This document shows positions 33,638 to 44,799 of a DNA stretch of 64,000 bases, one piece after another. The DNA lies in NCBI RefSeq assembly GCF_018687715.1, contig NC_056766.1, positions 13,650,001 to 13,714,000 of the forward strand, in the 5' to 3' direction. The stretch comes from Carya illinoinensis. Lineage: Eukaryota > Streptophyta > Magnoliopsida > Fagales > Juglandaceae. How positions within the stretch are numbered: the stretch's first letter is position 1; each line of letters starts with the position of its first letter. The position numbers and the translations under genes are program-made. Under the pieces are notes generated by a model. That model saw only the letters and a program-made list of their open reading frames with translations. It made no database searches and was not told the DNA's origin.

Positions 33638-34382
33638 CAATCATTCACAGGGACTCCCTCTACCTGTTTGACGCTTTTAGCGACATCTTGCAAGAATGGT
33701 CTTGAGAACTACGTCCCATCCCATGATTATTGACGTATGGTACACTTATTCAAATAGAGATATAGATATTCTCAACCAGATCATAAGTCAGAAAAAATAA
33801 CAAACACATTTAAGGTATCTAAAAATTGAAATGAACATAAGATAAACATAATGTCTAAAACAGATTTTTTCATATTTAGAAAGGGGAAGGTCACATAATA
33901 TGAAAATGCCTCTAACATACAACATTCACCCCACAATCTCCATTACTATCTTAGAAACTAAACTATCTCGCAATGTCCAGTTCGCTACTGTGTTGCGCCA
34001 ATTCTTCCTTGCCTCTTTAGAACAATCCAGCTCATCAAGGTCTCAGGTGTTCAGGATCTTAAAAGTAAGAATTTTCCTCATGTCTAAATCCATTTTATAG
34101 GGCAAGTTTGTCAGACGTCCTTCTAACATACTCCTAACTCTAAGTATGCTTGGATAGGAGTCCTTTAGCCTCATCTGTAGTACTGCAGGATGACAAAGAC
34201 AGAAGACCAAGACATGGTTTGCACTTCTCTACTACCTACCAACCCCTCAATTTGTCCTTGAATGGGCTCTTCTGCGTGGCATCGGGCCATAACTCTAGTT
34301 TAAGATGATATGACTATCCTACTCGTAACCCTTTCAGCAGGCCCACTCCAGATACGACCCAGCAGGTGTAGTCTGGGCTTCT
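33638..34382. repeat. unrecognised dispersed repeat, copy 1
   Basis: About 745 bases that align in the same order and orientation with 46725-47448 (shared words include TACACTTATTCAAATAGAGA, ATATAGATATTCTCAACCA and CTCCTAACTCTAAGTATGCT). Minus-strand frames share peptides such as LRVRSMLEGRL and KMDLDMR, but both carry the same internal stop. I do not recognise a family. Confidence 0.7.
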
Positions 34383-34768
34383 ACGTATGACACTGCTACT
34401 CTTATGAGCATATTACATTTTTTTTCTAGAAATCTCCCATATACACTCCATTCTATCTTAGACTGTTGCTCACCTTGGGTGAGTAATCTTGTCTTATCAA
34501 AGCTACTAATCTTTTCAACTTCTCATTCTCGCCATCACAGTTGACAACTTTTCTAGCTTGCCTACTATGAGGCAAGAGGCTCATCTTCACCTCATGTTGG
34601 GATGTATCTGCCAGGCATTTTGCAAGGTGCTTGCTCTCCCACATGTTGGACTAGCTGCACTTTGCAGCCCCCACAACTATTTTTTTCACCAAACTAGTGG
34701 AGTGTCCCTCGTTTTTCTTTCCACTCAACCATATTGATGGTTTGCCCCCTTGGACTAGTAAGGTCCTC
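34383..34768 (-). other. unrecognised sequence left of a solo LTR
   Basis: Two short minus-strand frames (34453-34644 and 34651-34833) contain ARKVVNCDGENEKLKRLVAL and GGKPSIWLSGKKNEG. They might belong to the same unknown element as the repeat to the left. No assignment. Confidence 0.3.
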
Positions 34769-36487
34769 TGTGATGCCCCCAAATCCCCATGCATGAACAC
34801 GGAAAAATTGAGACGTCCAGATGATGACATCACGGGTCACTACCCTATCAACGTGTGCCAAGTGTGTGTATAAGCAACGAATGTGCACTAGAAACACGCA
34901 GCGGATAGTAAAGTCAATAACTAAGTACCATAATTTTTCTTAGTTTAGTACAAAGTTGTTTAAAACATATAGAATAGAATATTACAAAGCACAAATGCTA
35001 TTTCAAAGCCAAATAACAAAACTTTAACTTTAACTTCAGCACCCCGGCAGGGCCTCATCCTCTGGCTCAGCCTCCTCCTCCTCATCCTCGATCTCTACAC
35101 CAAAATCTACGGTACCAAAAAATGGTGCTGCAGGTAAGTAAAATCCAAACACCAATAGATAAAAACATATAAAAACTCAAACAATATGCATGAGAGGATG
35201 CCAATGCTCAAAACCCATAAAATCATATTTTTCCACAGACGCCAAAAATCTCATTTGGCCGAAAAACAAATCCTTTCCAAATATCACGCCAAAAGTCACA
35301 TTTGCCCATATCAAACTCAAACCGTTAACCAATTAATCCGTATGCACCATGACCTCCCATAGGGGTCATCCGCACACCCTGGCTCCAGTGCCACACCGCA
35401 GGTAATGACCACGCATGTGACACCTAAACGAGCGATGCCCAGTTCCGCACCCCACGCGTTCATAGCCAAGCATCCTCTAGCTCTCGCCAGCGAAGGGCCA
35501 TGGAGTCGGTGCGTAGAGCGATGCTCGATTCCGCGCCTGGCGCGTTCGTAGCCAAGCATCCTCTAGCCCCCACTCCCGTCGTCGCCCAGCGACAACTCAG
35601 GGGACGTCACTCAGTTTATTACGCTCCCGAATGACCAGAGGAGCTCCACTGGAATAATAATTCATCCCGGCTTGGGGTCGTGATACACACGCACCCGAAA
35701 ATCCACTTACGCTAATAAAACAGGATTTTCTCAAATTAAATAAAACGCACGCGCATGCACCATGTAAATGCGATTTCAATGCACAAAACGATCAACCAAC
35801 CATAAATCAATAAAATAAGCAACTCTGTCCTCCATCCATCCGACCCCCAAACTCCTCGGACTTAGTTCGGAATTAGCCAACCAACAACAAATAATTATTG
35901 AATGAGCAAAATATATTTAAATCTAAAATTAGGGTTTGAAAAATACTTACAGCGCTATATGATATTTTTAGAAAACTCGCGGTGTTGCAAACGGCGGAAG
36001 AAAAACAACATAACAGTGAAATTTCACTGTGGCCGTGGGTTATAAAATACCCACTTTTGAACGGGGACAAACCAAGGCTCGGGGTTGATAGGGAATAGTC
36101 TAAGGATGTTTATGAAGCTAAAGGAAGTGGAGTTTGGCCGTGGGTGGCGGCGAAAACGGCGGAGGAAGGGCTTAAACGCCCAAAACGGAAACTAGCTCGT
36201 GGGAGCTGTTCCGGCAACTGTTAGAGGTCGGAAATGGGTGGGTTAGGACGGCAAGGAGTCGGTGATGAAGTGGTGAAGAGGTGATGGCCGTAGGTGGAGC
36301 GACGGCGGCAGATCGGAGCAAAAACCGTATGGCTTGATGGGCTTTTTCCGGCTAAACGGCGGCACGGTTGGGGATGAAACTTGGTGGGGTGGTTCACCAG
36401 AGGGAGGGGAAGAAAATGGTGGGGGTGGTGTGCCGCACGGTGGCCGACGGCGGTGGGTCTAGGCAGATGGTGTGTTCGGTGTGAAGG

Positions 36488-36572
<85 letters not shown>

Positions 36573-36901
36573 GGACAGGGGAGGGGGGTCACGCAGGAGA
36601 GAAAGGGGAAAAAGAAAGAAAAAGAAAAAGAAAAAGAAGAAAAAAGAGAAAGAAGAAAAAAAAGAAAAGAGAAAAAGAAAAGATGAGGGAAAAGAAATGA
36701 GGTCCAGACCTCACTCCGGAAACCAAAACAGATCCGTCGAAAACGATATTAAAAACCGTAAAACGACTAAATAAATAAAACACAACATCAAATAAATTAA
36801 AAACTAATTAAAATACATTAATTTAAAATAAATAAATCAATATATTAATTAAATTAAAAACAACCCTTCAGTGAAAATACACGTAAAAGCGGGTTATCAC
36901 A
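34769..36901 (+). mobile_element. solo LTR, 2,133 bp, with TCCTC target duplication
   Basis: The insertion begins TGTGATGCCCCC and ends GGGTTATCACA. TCCTC lies immediately on both sides (34764-34768 and 36902-36906). There is no internal coding region, so it is best read as a solo LTR from recombination between two LTRs. Orientation is set by similarity to the TGTGACGCCCC start of the chromovirus LTR. It contains a GC-rich 3' half (36120-36480) and an 80 bp GA microsatellite. Confidence 0.88.
36490..36571. repeat. (GA)n microsatellite inside the solo LTR
   Basis: About 40 GA dinucleotides, followed by an AAG/AAAAG-rich tract to about 36690. Related LTRs at 46154-46210 and 50729-50786 also hold GA runs. 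Confidence 0.95.
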
Positions 36902-36907
36902 TCCTCA

Positions 36908-37015
36908 CACTACTGGGACATTCTGGAACGAACAATCAATTTTATCCTTGAAAGTAACTTTAGCTAAAAAGAGTTTTGTCCAAAAAACTTAAATTTGTTG
37001 TAGTGAAAGTAAGGA
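36908..37015. repeat. short CACTA-ended MITE-like repeat
   Basis: Starts CACTACTGGGACATT and ends TTTGTTGTAGTG, with a related copy at 60536-60654. Both are about 110-120 bases and contain TTTGTCC or TTCGTCC followed by AAATT. Termini resemble CACTA elements, but I could not confirm a 3 bp duplication. Confidence 0.5.
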
Positions 37016-37518
37016 TAAAATAACAATGTTGAAAGAGTTATTTACATCATATCTTAACTTATCTTTATCCACGGGTTAAAAAAATCTAGATAAAGGATTT
37101 CTTAAAGATAAAAGGAGAAGTTTCTTTTGTCGCATTCATTGAGTTTTAAGCTCAGTTTCTATACATTTACAATTCAAGGACAGCTGGACAATATTTTCTT
37201 CAAAGTGATGTAAAAACCTCCGAGTGCACAAGACTTCAAAAGTGCATGCTGCCACAGAATGTAACAACATATCAAAATTTTCCAAGCATTGGGATAGAGT
37301 TAGGCAAGAGCTAGCCGAAGATAGTGCAGAACTTCACAGACAAGGTGAGGAAAAGGCAGCCTCACAAGAGAACATGCAGGAAAGTGAGCAATGTGCAAAG
37401 CAAAACCGTCAGCATCGACAGCCCCCTAATGGGATATTTATATAATTAAATATCGGTAAACTAATGGGATATTTATATGAGCCAAGAAGTCCACATACGA
37501 TGCTCCTCGTTAATTGCA
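37016..37518 (+). other. unrecognised region with a 73-codon frame
   Basis: A plus-strand frame at 37224-37445 encodes a polar, Gln/Glu-rich peptide (AEDSAELHRQGEEKAASQEN) with no recognised domain and no clear start context. It is probably not a gene. Confidence 0.25.
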
Positions 37519-37711
37519 CGTTATAAATTATTAAATTATGATTTTATCTTATAATCAGTTATCTTTTTTATTTTTAATCCAGGTTTGGATATAATAATTA
37601 ACGATCATGATGTGACAAATTCTATACCTTTAATTTGAAGATATACAATTAAATAGTCTAAAGAAGTTTAAAATATCACCATCTATTTAATATTTATAGA
37701 GAAAAATAATG

Positions 37712-37800
37712 CCGAAAGTCCGGCATGAAGCCCACCTCCAAAAGAGAGGTCTGGGTTCGACCCCTTTCCTTAATTAGGTTTGATTTAGTAATAAGACGAA
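37712..37800 (+). repeat. possible tRNA-derived SINE head (B-box)
   Basis: GGTTCGACCCC at 37755-37765 matches the Pol III B-box consensus. An A-box is not clear upstream. This may be a SINE head or a decayed tRNA-related sequence. Confidence 0.3.
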
Positions 37801-37970
37801 GATTTTGAATTTTAAGATAAAATATTTATATTTTAATATTATTAATATTTTAAAATTTAAAAAATTTAAAAAATTAAATTATTTATTATATTTTATATAA
37901 AGATTTAAGAAAATTGTAATGAAGAAATGTGAATTTTAAGTTTAAGATAAAAATTTTGATAGGCAAAATC
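37790..37970. repeat. MITE-like AT-rich repeat, family A
   Basis: Shares AAATTAAATTATTTATTAT and ATTTTATATAAA with 61365-61560 and, less closely, with 14636-14796. Confidence 0.5.
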
Positions 37971-38107
37971 AAAAATTATTAAATTATTAAAAAAAGAGAA
38001 GAAGAAAAGAGAAGACAAGAAAAAAAAAAAAAAAATAGGAAAAAATTAATGAAAAAAAAATCAGGCGTTATAAATTATTAAATTATGATTTTGTCTTATA
38101 ATCAGTT

Positions 38108-38757
38108 TCTTTTTGAATATTTTTATTGCTAATTCATGTTTCGATTACGATGATTCAGTTTAGATTCAGATTCACGATGCTTTTTATTGTTTTATTATTA
38201 TTTTATGTTGTAGTATTAAATAATTAAAAATTATTTATTATATTTTATTTATAAATTTATTATCTAATATCACATCATAAAATAAAAATAATAATAATAA
38301 TGAATCAATTATTCAAATACAAAAACCAAAAAACCGCTTAGTCGAAGAAAAGTAATAACATTTATGGCAAGCTAGCTGCAGATTATTGTACGTACAAGAT
38401 TCCCAAAAGCCAGGCCACATGGGCTACGTGATGTCGTGTATCGAAATGGAACGTAAAGAATCCGGCCTACTGATCTCCTCTCCCTCTGGCCTCTAATGTT
38501 TTGTTATGATCTAAAATATTTGCATCAATAATTGTCATATGAGTCCAAATTTATAAGAATAAAGAATTCCATTGTCCATTCAACCATACATGTCATTAAT
38601 TGGACTGTCGGATGCACCCAAGGTAGACTCATCAGTGTAGAGTCACCATCAAGAAGTTTGGTGCCTTGCCGAAATTGTTAAGAACACTGGCGGAACTAAA
38701 TCCCCATCGACAACCAGAACATCTATACTCCTTGGGTTTTTCTCCTTCACTGTTTTT
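38108..38757. other. upstream region of the CYP82-like exon 1
   Basis: AT-rich, then a less biased stretch from about 38400. This could hold the former promoter of the P450 gene. I see no convincing TATA box or other motif. Confidence 0.3.
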
Positions 38758-39350
38758 ATGGCTAGTATGGTTGCCCTATTTCTCTTTTTCTTATTTCTAG
38801 TTTGGATATGGAAAAGAACCCAAAAAAATGCCCCCCAAAAGATACTTCCACCAAAAGCAAGTGATGCATGGCATGTAATGGGCCACCTCCACCTATTAGG
38901 AGGGATGCAACTAGTCCATATAACCCTAGGTGATGGTTATGACGCCCCCAAATTTTGTTTGGAATCGGACGGACATTTGAAGTGTTGAGATATGAAACAC
39001 CAGGTTACCTGCTCCCGTTCATGACATATAAGATGCAATATCCCTAATATGCATATAACATTATGCAATATTCGCAACAGATAAATTTTTTTCTTTAGTA
39101 ATACTATGCACCAAATTGAAAATATCTCAAATGCTTAAAACATACTTCATACATAAAGACCCATTGAATAACTAAGATCACAACACTAGTCCAAAATGGT
39201 TATGATCCAAAAGAGTACTGGAGATGCAACTCCATCGTACAAGTAATAATTTACGTTAACTACTATATTAACATTAACATCGCACCACCGCTCAATCAAT
39301 TGTGTCTAGTTGGTCAGCTCCTGATTCTCTTTCAGGTCCTGTAACAAGAT

Positions 39351-39373
39351 CTACCATTCGGGGAGAATGGTAG
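39351..39373. repeat. 9 bp inverted repeat shared between LTRs
   Basis: CTACCATTC, loop GGGGA, GAATGGTAG. The same arms occur at 32208-32234. Confidence 0.75.
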
Positions 39374-39672
39374 TTGGGACTACCACAGTGAGATTTGATT
39401 ACAAATCTCAGTAAGTTAACAAAAAACCTCCACACAGGCTAATGATGCATGAATGACAGTAAAAGTATGAATGCATAATCAAATTCATAAATAATTAAAG
39501 CATAAATTGACGTACAACATAGCATAACTGACATAACTTAAATTGAAACGTAAACTGAACTTGACTTGACATGAACTTGAACTGAAACTTGACTTAACAT
39601 GAACTTGCTTTGAAAATTGACTTAACATGAACGTGATCTGAAACTTATTCTTTAACTACTTAAATACATACT

Positions 39673-39990
39673 CCACAGTTATTGTGGCCCCATATATTCT
39701 ACGTGTCACAATTGTTGTGACCCCATACTTCTTGTGCTACAGTTGTTGTGGACCCCACAAAACTAGATATAACTCAACTTCTTGGGTGCTACATGGGTCC
39801 CCTAGAGCCATGTGTCATTGCCGATTACCACATCACAACACAGGTATCTGAACCAACTGTGAGTGCGTTAATACATACTCCACAGTTGTTGTGGCCCCAT
39901 GTATTCTACATGTCACAATTGTTGCGTCTCACGCAGTGTATGCGTCATAATTGCTGTGACCTTATACTTCGTGTACCACAGTCAATGTGG
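39673..39990. repeat. hairpin array with exact 32 bp spacing
   Basis: Short inverted repeats of the type CCACAGTTATTGTGG and GTCACAATTGTTGTGAC begin at 39673, 39705, 39737, then 39880, 39912, 39944 and 39976. Spacing is 32 bases within each cluster, and the two hairpin types alternate. Each is followed by a C-run and ATA(C/T)-type spacer. Confidence 0.8.
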
Positions 39991-42900
39991 ACCCCACGAA
40001 ATTGAATGTGGCTCCATCAGCGTTAGTGCCTGGTGCGCTCCGGTGACCAACTAGTTAGGTCCCCGCCCGCTACCCGTTGACAGTACTTTGTTAACTCAGG
40101 AGATTTCACACCTATTTAAACACTTCAGTGTGAACAAAAGAGTTTCACTAGGATATTACCCCATCCTAGCATTTAGGGTCGTGATTGACATGAATAACTT
40201 GACTTGACTGTTCTCGAAATACAAACATTGTACTCAAAATGAGACGTGACTAGAATACGAAATGACATAAGTCCTGACGTAACATAGCGTGACTTAAACA
40301 TAACTTGAAAGACATGACTAACTTGATATAGAACATTTCGTAACATGACATAAACATGTAACACACAATATTTCATAACATGGTATCACATGTAACGGAA
40401 AACACACTAAACATGACATACTTGTAACAGTGAACATGACATGACATACATGTAATAGATGGCATATTTAACATGATGTACTTGCAATATATAATAATAA
40501 GTGACAGAATATATTGTGTAACAGATGAAAACTCATGACTGAATAAATTCTGTGTAACAGAAAAATATGTGATAATTTGGCATGGTATGGCATATTTGAT
40601 AACACACATACATACACTGTAGTTCCTTTACTTAGCACACATACATAGTAAACTGCTAGTAAGTTAAAAGCTAACTTACTTCGATCTTCGCATTTCTTAT
40701 GAAAGCTTAAACGTGATCACGATGAACTATAATTAGTGATTTTAAAAGTTAAAACTAAATCACTAGTAATTTAAAATATGGAAAAATACTAACTTAAGAG
40801 TAAAATTTTCATTTTACCCTCTACATGTGAGAAAATGACCATTTTACCTCTAACTTAAGGATTTTGCATGCTAACTCCAAAAATCACCAAAATTTACATG
40901 TCTCATGTAAATTTTATTCTAGACTCAAATATAAATTTAGAAAAATTTAAAACTAATCACGACTATTAAAACTTCATCGAGCCAAAATTCTCATATGCTA
41001 TTTCCATTGATTTTTGTTTCTAACTTGTTTTGATTAACCTTTTGATCTATGACTTATAAATATGTGATCTTCAAACCAAGCCATCACATGATTTAAAAAG
41101 ATGTCCTAAAACATGTATAATCTTCTAATTCAAGATCACATAGTTAAACATTAACCAAAACATAAATTGACCCAAGAACATCCACACTTTGGCCTATCCG
41201 AACATCTCTTTACATAATATTTCATATCTATAAAACTAACATCAAATATCTTCAAAATAATATTCTAACATGTATATAAAATGGTTAGGATCCTCCAATA
41301 AAATTATCAAAGCCATTGGAATAAGTTTAAACCACCAAAAATTTAAACTTTCTCAAAACAGAAACTGTTTTTCCTCTTCTAGTTTCTAAGTTTCTAGATC
41401 TAAGAAAATCTTTCATCAAAACCTTTAATCATGCAACAAATGCTCAAAAAATAATCATATACACAGGTTAACAATACTTCATAAAAATTTCGGACCAAGA
41501 TCTATCCATTAGCTTGGTCAAAAATTTCAAAATACAACATATACTCCAGTTTATCTCCCAGAATGACCTTTTTAGAGTTTAAACAATATTTTACTGACCA
41601 AATAATCTTAAAATGGAAAGAATAAGGTATCCACATAAACTAGACTAAAAAAAAAACAACTTGTATGAAGGAGACTTTATGATAAAACACTTAAAAAAGC
41701 TTCGAAATGTGTGTGCAAAAGAACACCTAAAAGTTGTCCGAGAGAGTGTTTGGTGTTCTTTCAATGAAAAGTGTAAAGGAAGATGATTTTGTGGGGAGTG
41801 GGCTGGAGATATTTTTGCACAAGATATGGAAGAGGATGAGGCTGAAGTGAGGATTGAGTGTTGACTTTTCTTACCTAATAATATCCACAAAAATCAGCTC
41901 AAGATATTTTTCTAAAAGTGAAGTGTAGACTTGGAAGAGTAAGGTGGCTCTTTGACTTTTCCCTTCTAGAACCTTCTAGGCCCTCTTGAAGAAATCTAAT
42001 CAGCCATGTGGGGGATGAAATTACTTGGCCAAAATCAATTTCGTGGGCCTTAATGGGCCTAAACTGAATATGCCTCAATTCGGGGTTTTAAGAGGGTTTG
42101 GGTTGCTATCAAGTCCAAATCCAATTTCTCTTGATCCAAGTGTCTAATACTATACATCATGTGTGGCTAAGATCTTTCCATGTGTCCAATTAAAACTTTT
42201 CTAACTTAATTTGGACATTCAACACTTATGATATCATAGTGAGTAATAACACTAACTATGTGGTTACACTAAAATATATACGATTAATAGATTAGTGAAA
42301 ACTTATGGGGTCTTCACGAGATTCCTAAAACCAATAGAAATTTCACCATTAAATTTCTAGCGGGCTGTTACTTGGGCATGCATAGAGCTATAGTAGTAAG
42401 CAATTCGAAGATAGCTAAAGAGTGTTTCACTAAAAACGACAAAGCCTTTGCCAACCATCCAAAAGCTTTGGCGATAGAACTCATGGGTTACAACTATGCC
42501 ATGTTCAGTTTTAGCCCATATGGTTCCTATTGGTGCCATGTTTGAAGAATAGCCACTCTTGAGGTTCTCTCAAATCACTGTCTTGAGATGTTCAAACACA
42601 TACGAGAGTCAGAGGTAAACACAACCATAAAAGAGATCTACAAGTTGTCAGCCAAGAACAACAACACATTAGTGGAGATGAGAAGATGGTTCAGCTACAT
42701 AACCTTAAACGTTGTGTTTATGATGGTTATAAAGAAGCGAGTTGCTTGGGCTATAACCAAGGATGCTAATGAAGGAAATGATCAATGTCAAAAAGCGATA
42801 AAAGATTTCTTTGTGTTGAGTAAGACATTTGTAGCATCAGATGTGCTTCCATATCTAAGATGGTTGGACTTGGATGGGTACGAAAAGGCAATGAAGAAAA

Positions 42901-43079
42901 CTGCAAAAAAATTAGATCATGAGCTTGAAGGATGGTTAGAAGAACACAAGCAAAGAAGAATTTATGGGGAGGTAAAGAAGGGACATCAAGACTTTATGGA
43001 TGAGATGTTGTCTATTGTTGTTGACAGTGAACAGATTTCTAGTTATGATGTTGATACAATCACCAAGGCTATTTGTCTG

Positions 43080-44799
43080 GTATGCTTTTAATAGCACTAT
43101 TTAAGCTGAGGTAGGCTACTAAGATTGCTTTGCTTTATATTTATTGAATATAAAGATCATTTTTTATTTGTGAAGTTGACTGATCACGGGTATCTTTATT
43201 TTTTCTGTTTCTTCTAATTATCCACTAGAGTTTAACATACAATCTGTGAAGTTTTTCCACATCCTCTAAAAGAATCCAACTCTCTTGTGATGGTAACTAC
43301 AAAGGGTAACCTCCCCAAAGTTTTGATGAATTTTATGGTTCTTGTTTGCCCAAAGAAAATGGTAGATTTCCAGGCCAGCTTGGACAAGGGTGTTGGAAAC
43401 GTCTGTCTTGTTCCTAAATTCAGCCTAAATATATGCTAGCGGTCCGCCAAAGGGAAATTCTTTGGACAATTCTAGGATATAAAATTATTGCACACTCCCT
43501 TTGAAAGAAAAATAGATAAATCTTGGTCGAACATGAAAAAACTCACTTTTTAATGGTGGCTTCCACTATTTTTTCGAAATGAGTTTATAGAGCTTGCATA
43601 CTCTAAGATTGTACCTAATATTACTAATACTCGTCTATAAAAAGAAATCATTTTGATATTAAAAATAAAATTGTTTCTTCTTTAAACACAAACCAGGCCT
43701 AAGCTCTTTATATAGAAATTTAAAAAAGTTATAATAATTAGATAAAATGAAATAGTTTGATATTTGGTAACCAAACCAGGCCTAAGCTGGGTACTAAATA
43801 TTGGCTTTTATGCTACAAGCTGGGCTTTTAACATTTCAACCAACATTTTGTTTTCGGTACTACAAATGGGCTTCAATGCTTCTTCTCTAGCAGTGTATGA
43901 TATTCACATTTTAGCAAACTATAAATTAGGAATAAATTTTGACTTGATAACTTGCTTAACTGAATTCATATTTTCTATATGTTTTAAGTAAATTCTAAGA
44001 TTTAGAGCGAGAGAAAAATAAAAATATAAGATGAATATGAATTAATTAAATATTCAATAAATATTGTAAGATTCAACTTGTGTCCCTGCGATTCTGCTAG
44101 ATCTCAAAGTTTGGAAAGAAAATCGTCTATAATCCAAATCCAATTGATACTCCGACATTTATCACAACTTTAATTTGCAACCTGTTTTCAAAACTCAAAC
44201 CAGATTTATAGTTAAGAATTTTGATTCTAATTCGACTAACACTCAAATTGTAGGTGAAGAGGATGACAACACTTGCATGGAATTTCCATATAAAAAAAGA
44301 ACAACACACAACATTCATGGGGAAGAAATCTTAGATATTTTAAAGTTTCTATCCCTTTAATTGAGAAAATGAGATATATTTTAAATTGACATAAATACCC
44401 ATGTACAATTTATTTAAATACACATTATTTTATTTATGCTTAAAATTAGTTTTAACTTACAAAGAGCAACAAATATGATTATGTGATATTTCACATTCTC
44501 GCAAATACAGGGTCGAGCCCACGAATTATATGCTGTAGGTGACAAATGTTTTATTCAACAATCTTTCCAAGTTTTTCATGAACTTTTTTTTTAGCTGTTT
44601 CATGAAATTGTTTGGATTTTTTATTGGATGTCCTTTGTTGGACATCATTTGGTTTAATGAACTTTTATGCTACTATTTAATCAAGAAAACTTATGTTAAT
44701 TTTTTTCTTTACTTGTTGAGATGAAAAAAAAGAAAAAAAACAACAACAACAACAACAAAAATATTTCAAGAAACCTTATATAGCTCACATAAATAGAGT
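43080..44799. other. former P450 intron and unrecognised AT-rich DNA
   Basis: Starts with the P450 donor GTATGC. Contains a short dispersed repeat (43480-43620, like 14370-14525) and a duplicated AACCAGGCCTAAGCT word (about 43693 and 43774). No exon 2 of the P450 is seen. Confidence 0.4.

Larger units (their letters stand above)
37519..38107. repeat. 42 bp direct repeats flanking about 0.5 kb
   Basis: 37519-37560 and 38066-38107 are identical over 42 bases except one A/G difference. The segment between them holds a tRNA-like B-box, a family A MITE and A-rich DNA. This could be a duplication made on insertion or a segmental duplication. Confidence 0.7.
38938..42371 (+). mobile_element. 3.4 kb LTR-like insertion in the P450 exon
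   Basis: Starts TATGACGCCCCC and ends near GCGGGCTGTTAC, the degenerate inverted ends of this LTR group. It has no coding region, so is probably a solo LTR. It shares a hairpin (39351-39373) and the GGGTCGTGAT block with the chromovirus LTR in the opposite orientation. I could not confirm a target duplication, and some P450 codons are missing at the junction, so the exact borders are uncertain. Confidence 0.7.
38758..43079 (+). pseudogene. CYP82-like cytochrome P450 exon 1, split by an LTR-like insertion
   Basis: CYP82 enzymes are ER-bound monooxygenases. ATG at 38758 opens an N-terminal membrane anchor (VALFLFFLFLVWIW) and the hinge ILPPKASDAW, up to HITLGD at about 38934, where P450 similarity stops at an inserted LTR. 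It resumes at about 42373 (GMHRAIVVSNSKIAKECF) and continues in one frame through MGYNYAMFSFSPYGSYW, a TGA at 42543-42545 at the conserved C-helix Arg after Trp, LRWLDLDGYEKAMKK and GHQDFMDEML. It ends at CL|GTATGC (donor 43080), the expected exon 1 boundary before the I-helix. About 15 residues are missing at the insertion point. Apart from the insertion and one stop, the exon is well preserved. Exon 2 is not found nearby. Confidence 0.92.

Noticed and set aside
36221..36774. Ser/Leu and Arg/Glu repeat frames of about 100-120 codons
   Set aside because: They are translations of a GA/CT microsatellite and adjoining A/G-rich DNA, open on both strands for compositional reasons.
37755..37765. 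tRNA gene
   Set aside because: Only a B-box-like word is present; no cloverleaf, anticodon arm or convincing A-box.
39673..39990. CRISPR-like array
   Set aside because: The regular 32 bp spacing reflects alternating palindromes with no unique spacers, in a plant LTR.
38938..42371. Exact target duplication for the LTR in the P450 exon
   Set aside because: Candidate flanks (CTAGG and CTTGG, or ATGGT and TTGGG) do not match, and similar words occur naturally in the P450 coding sequence, so I do not claim one.
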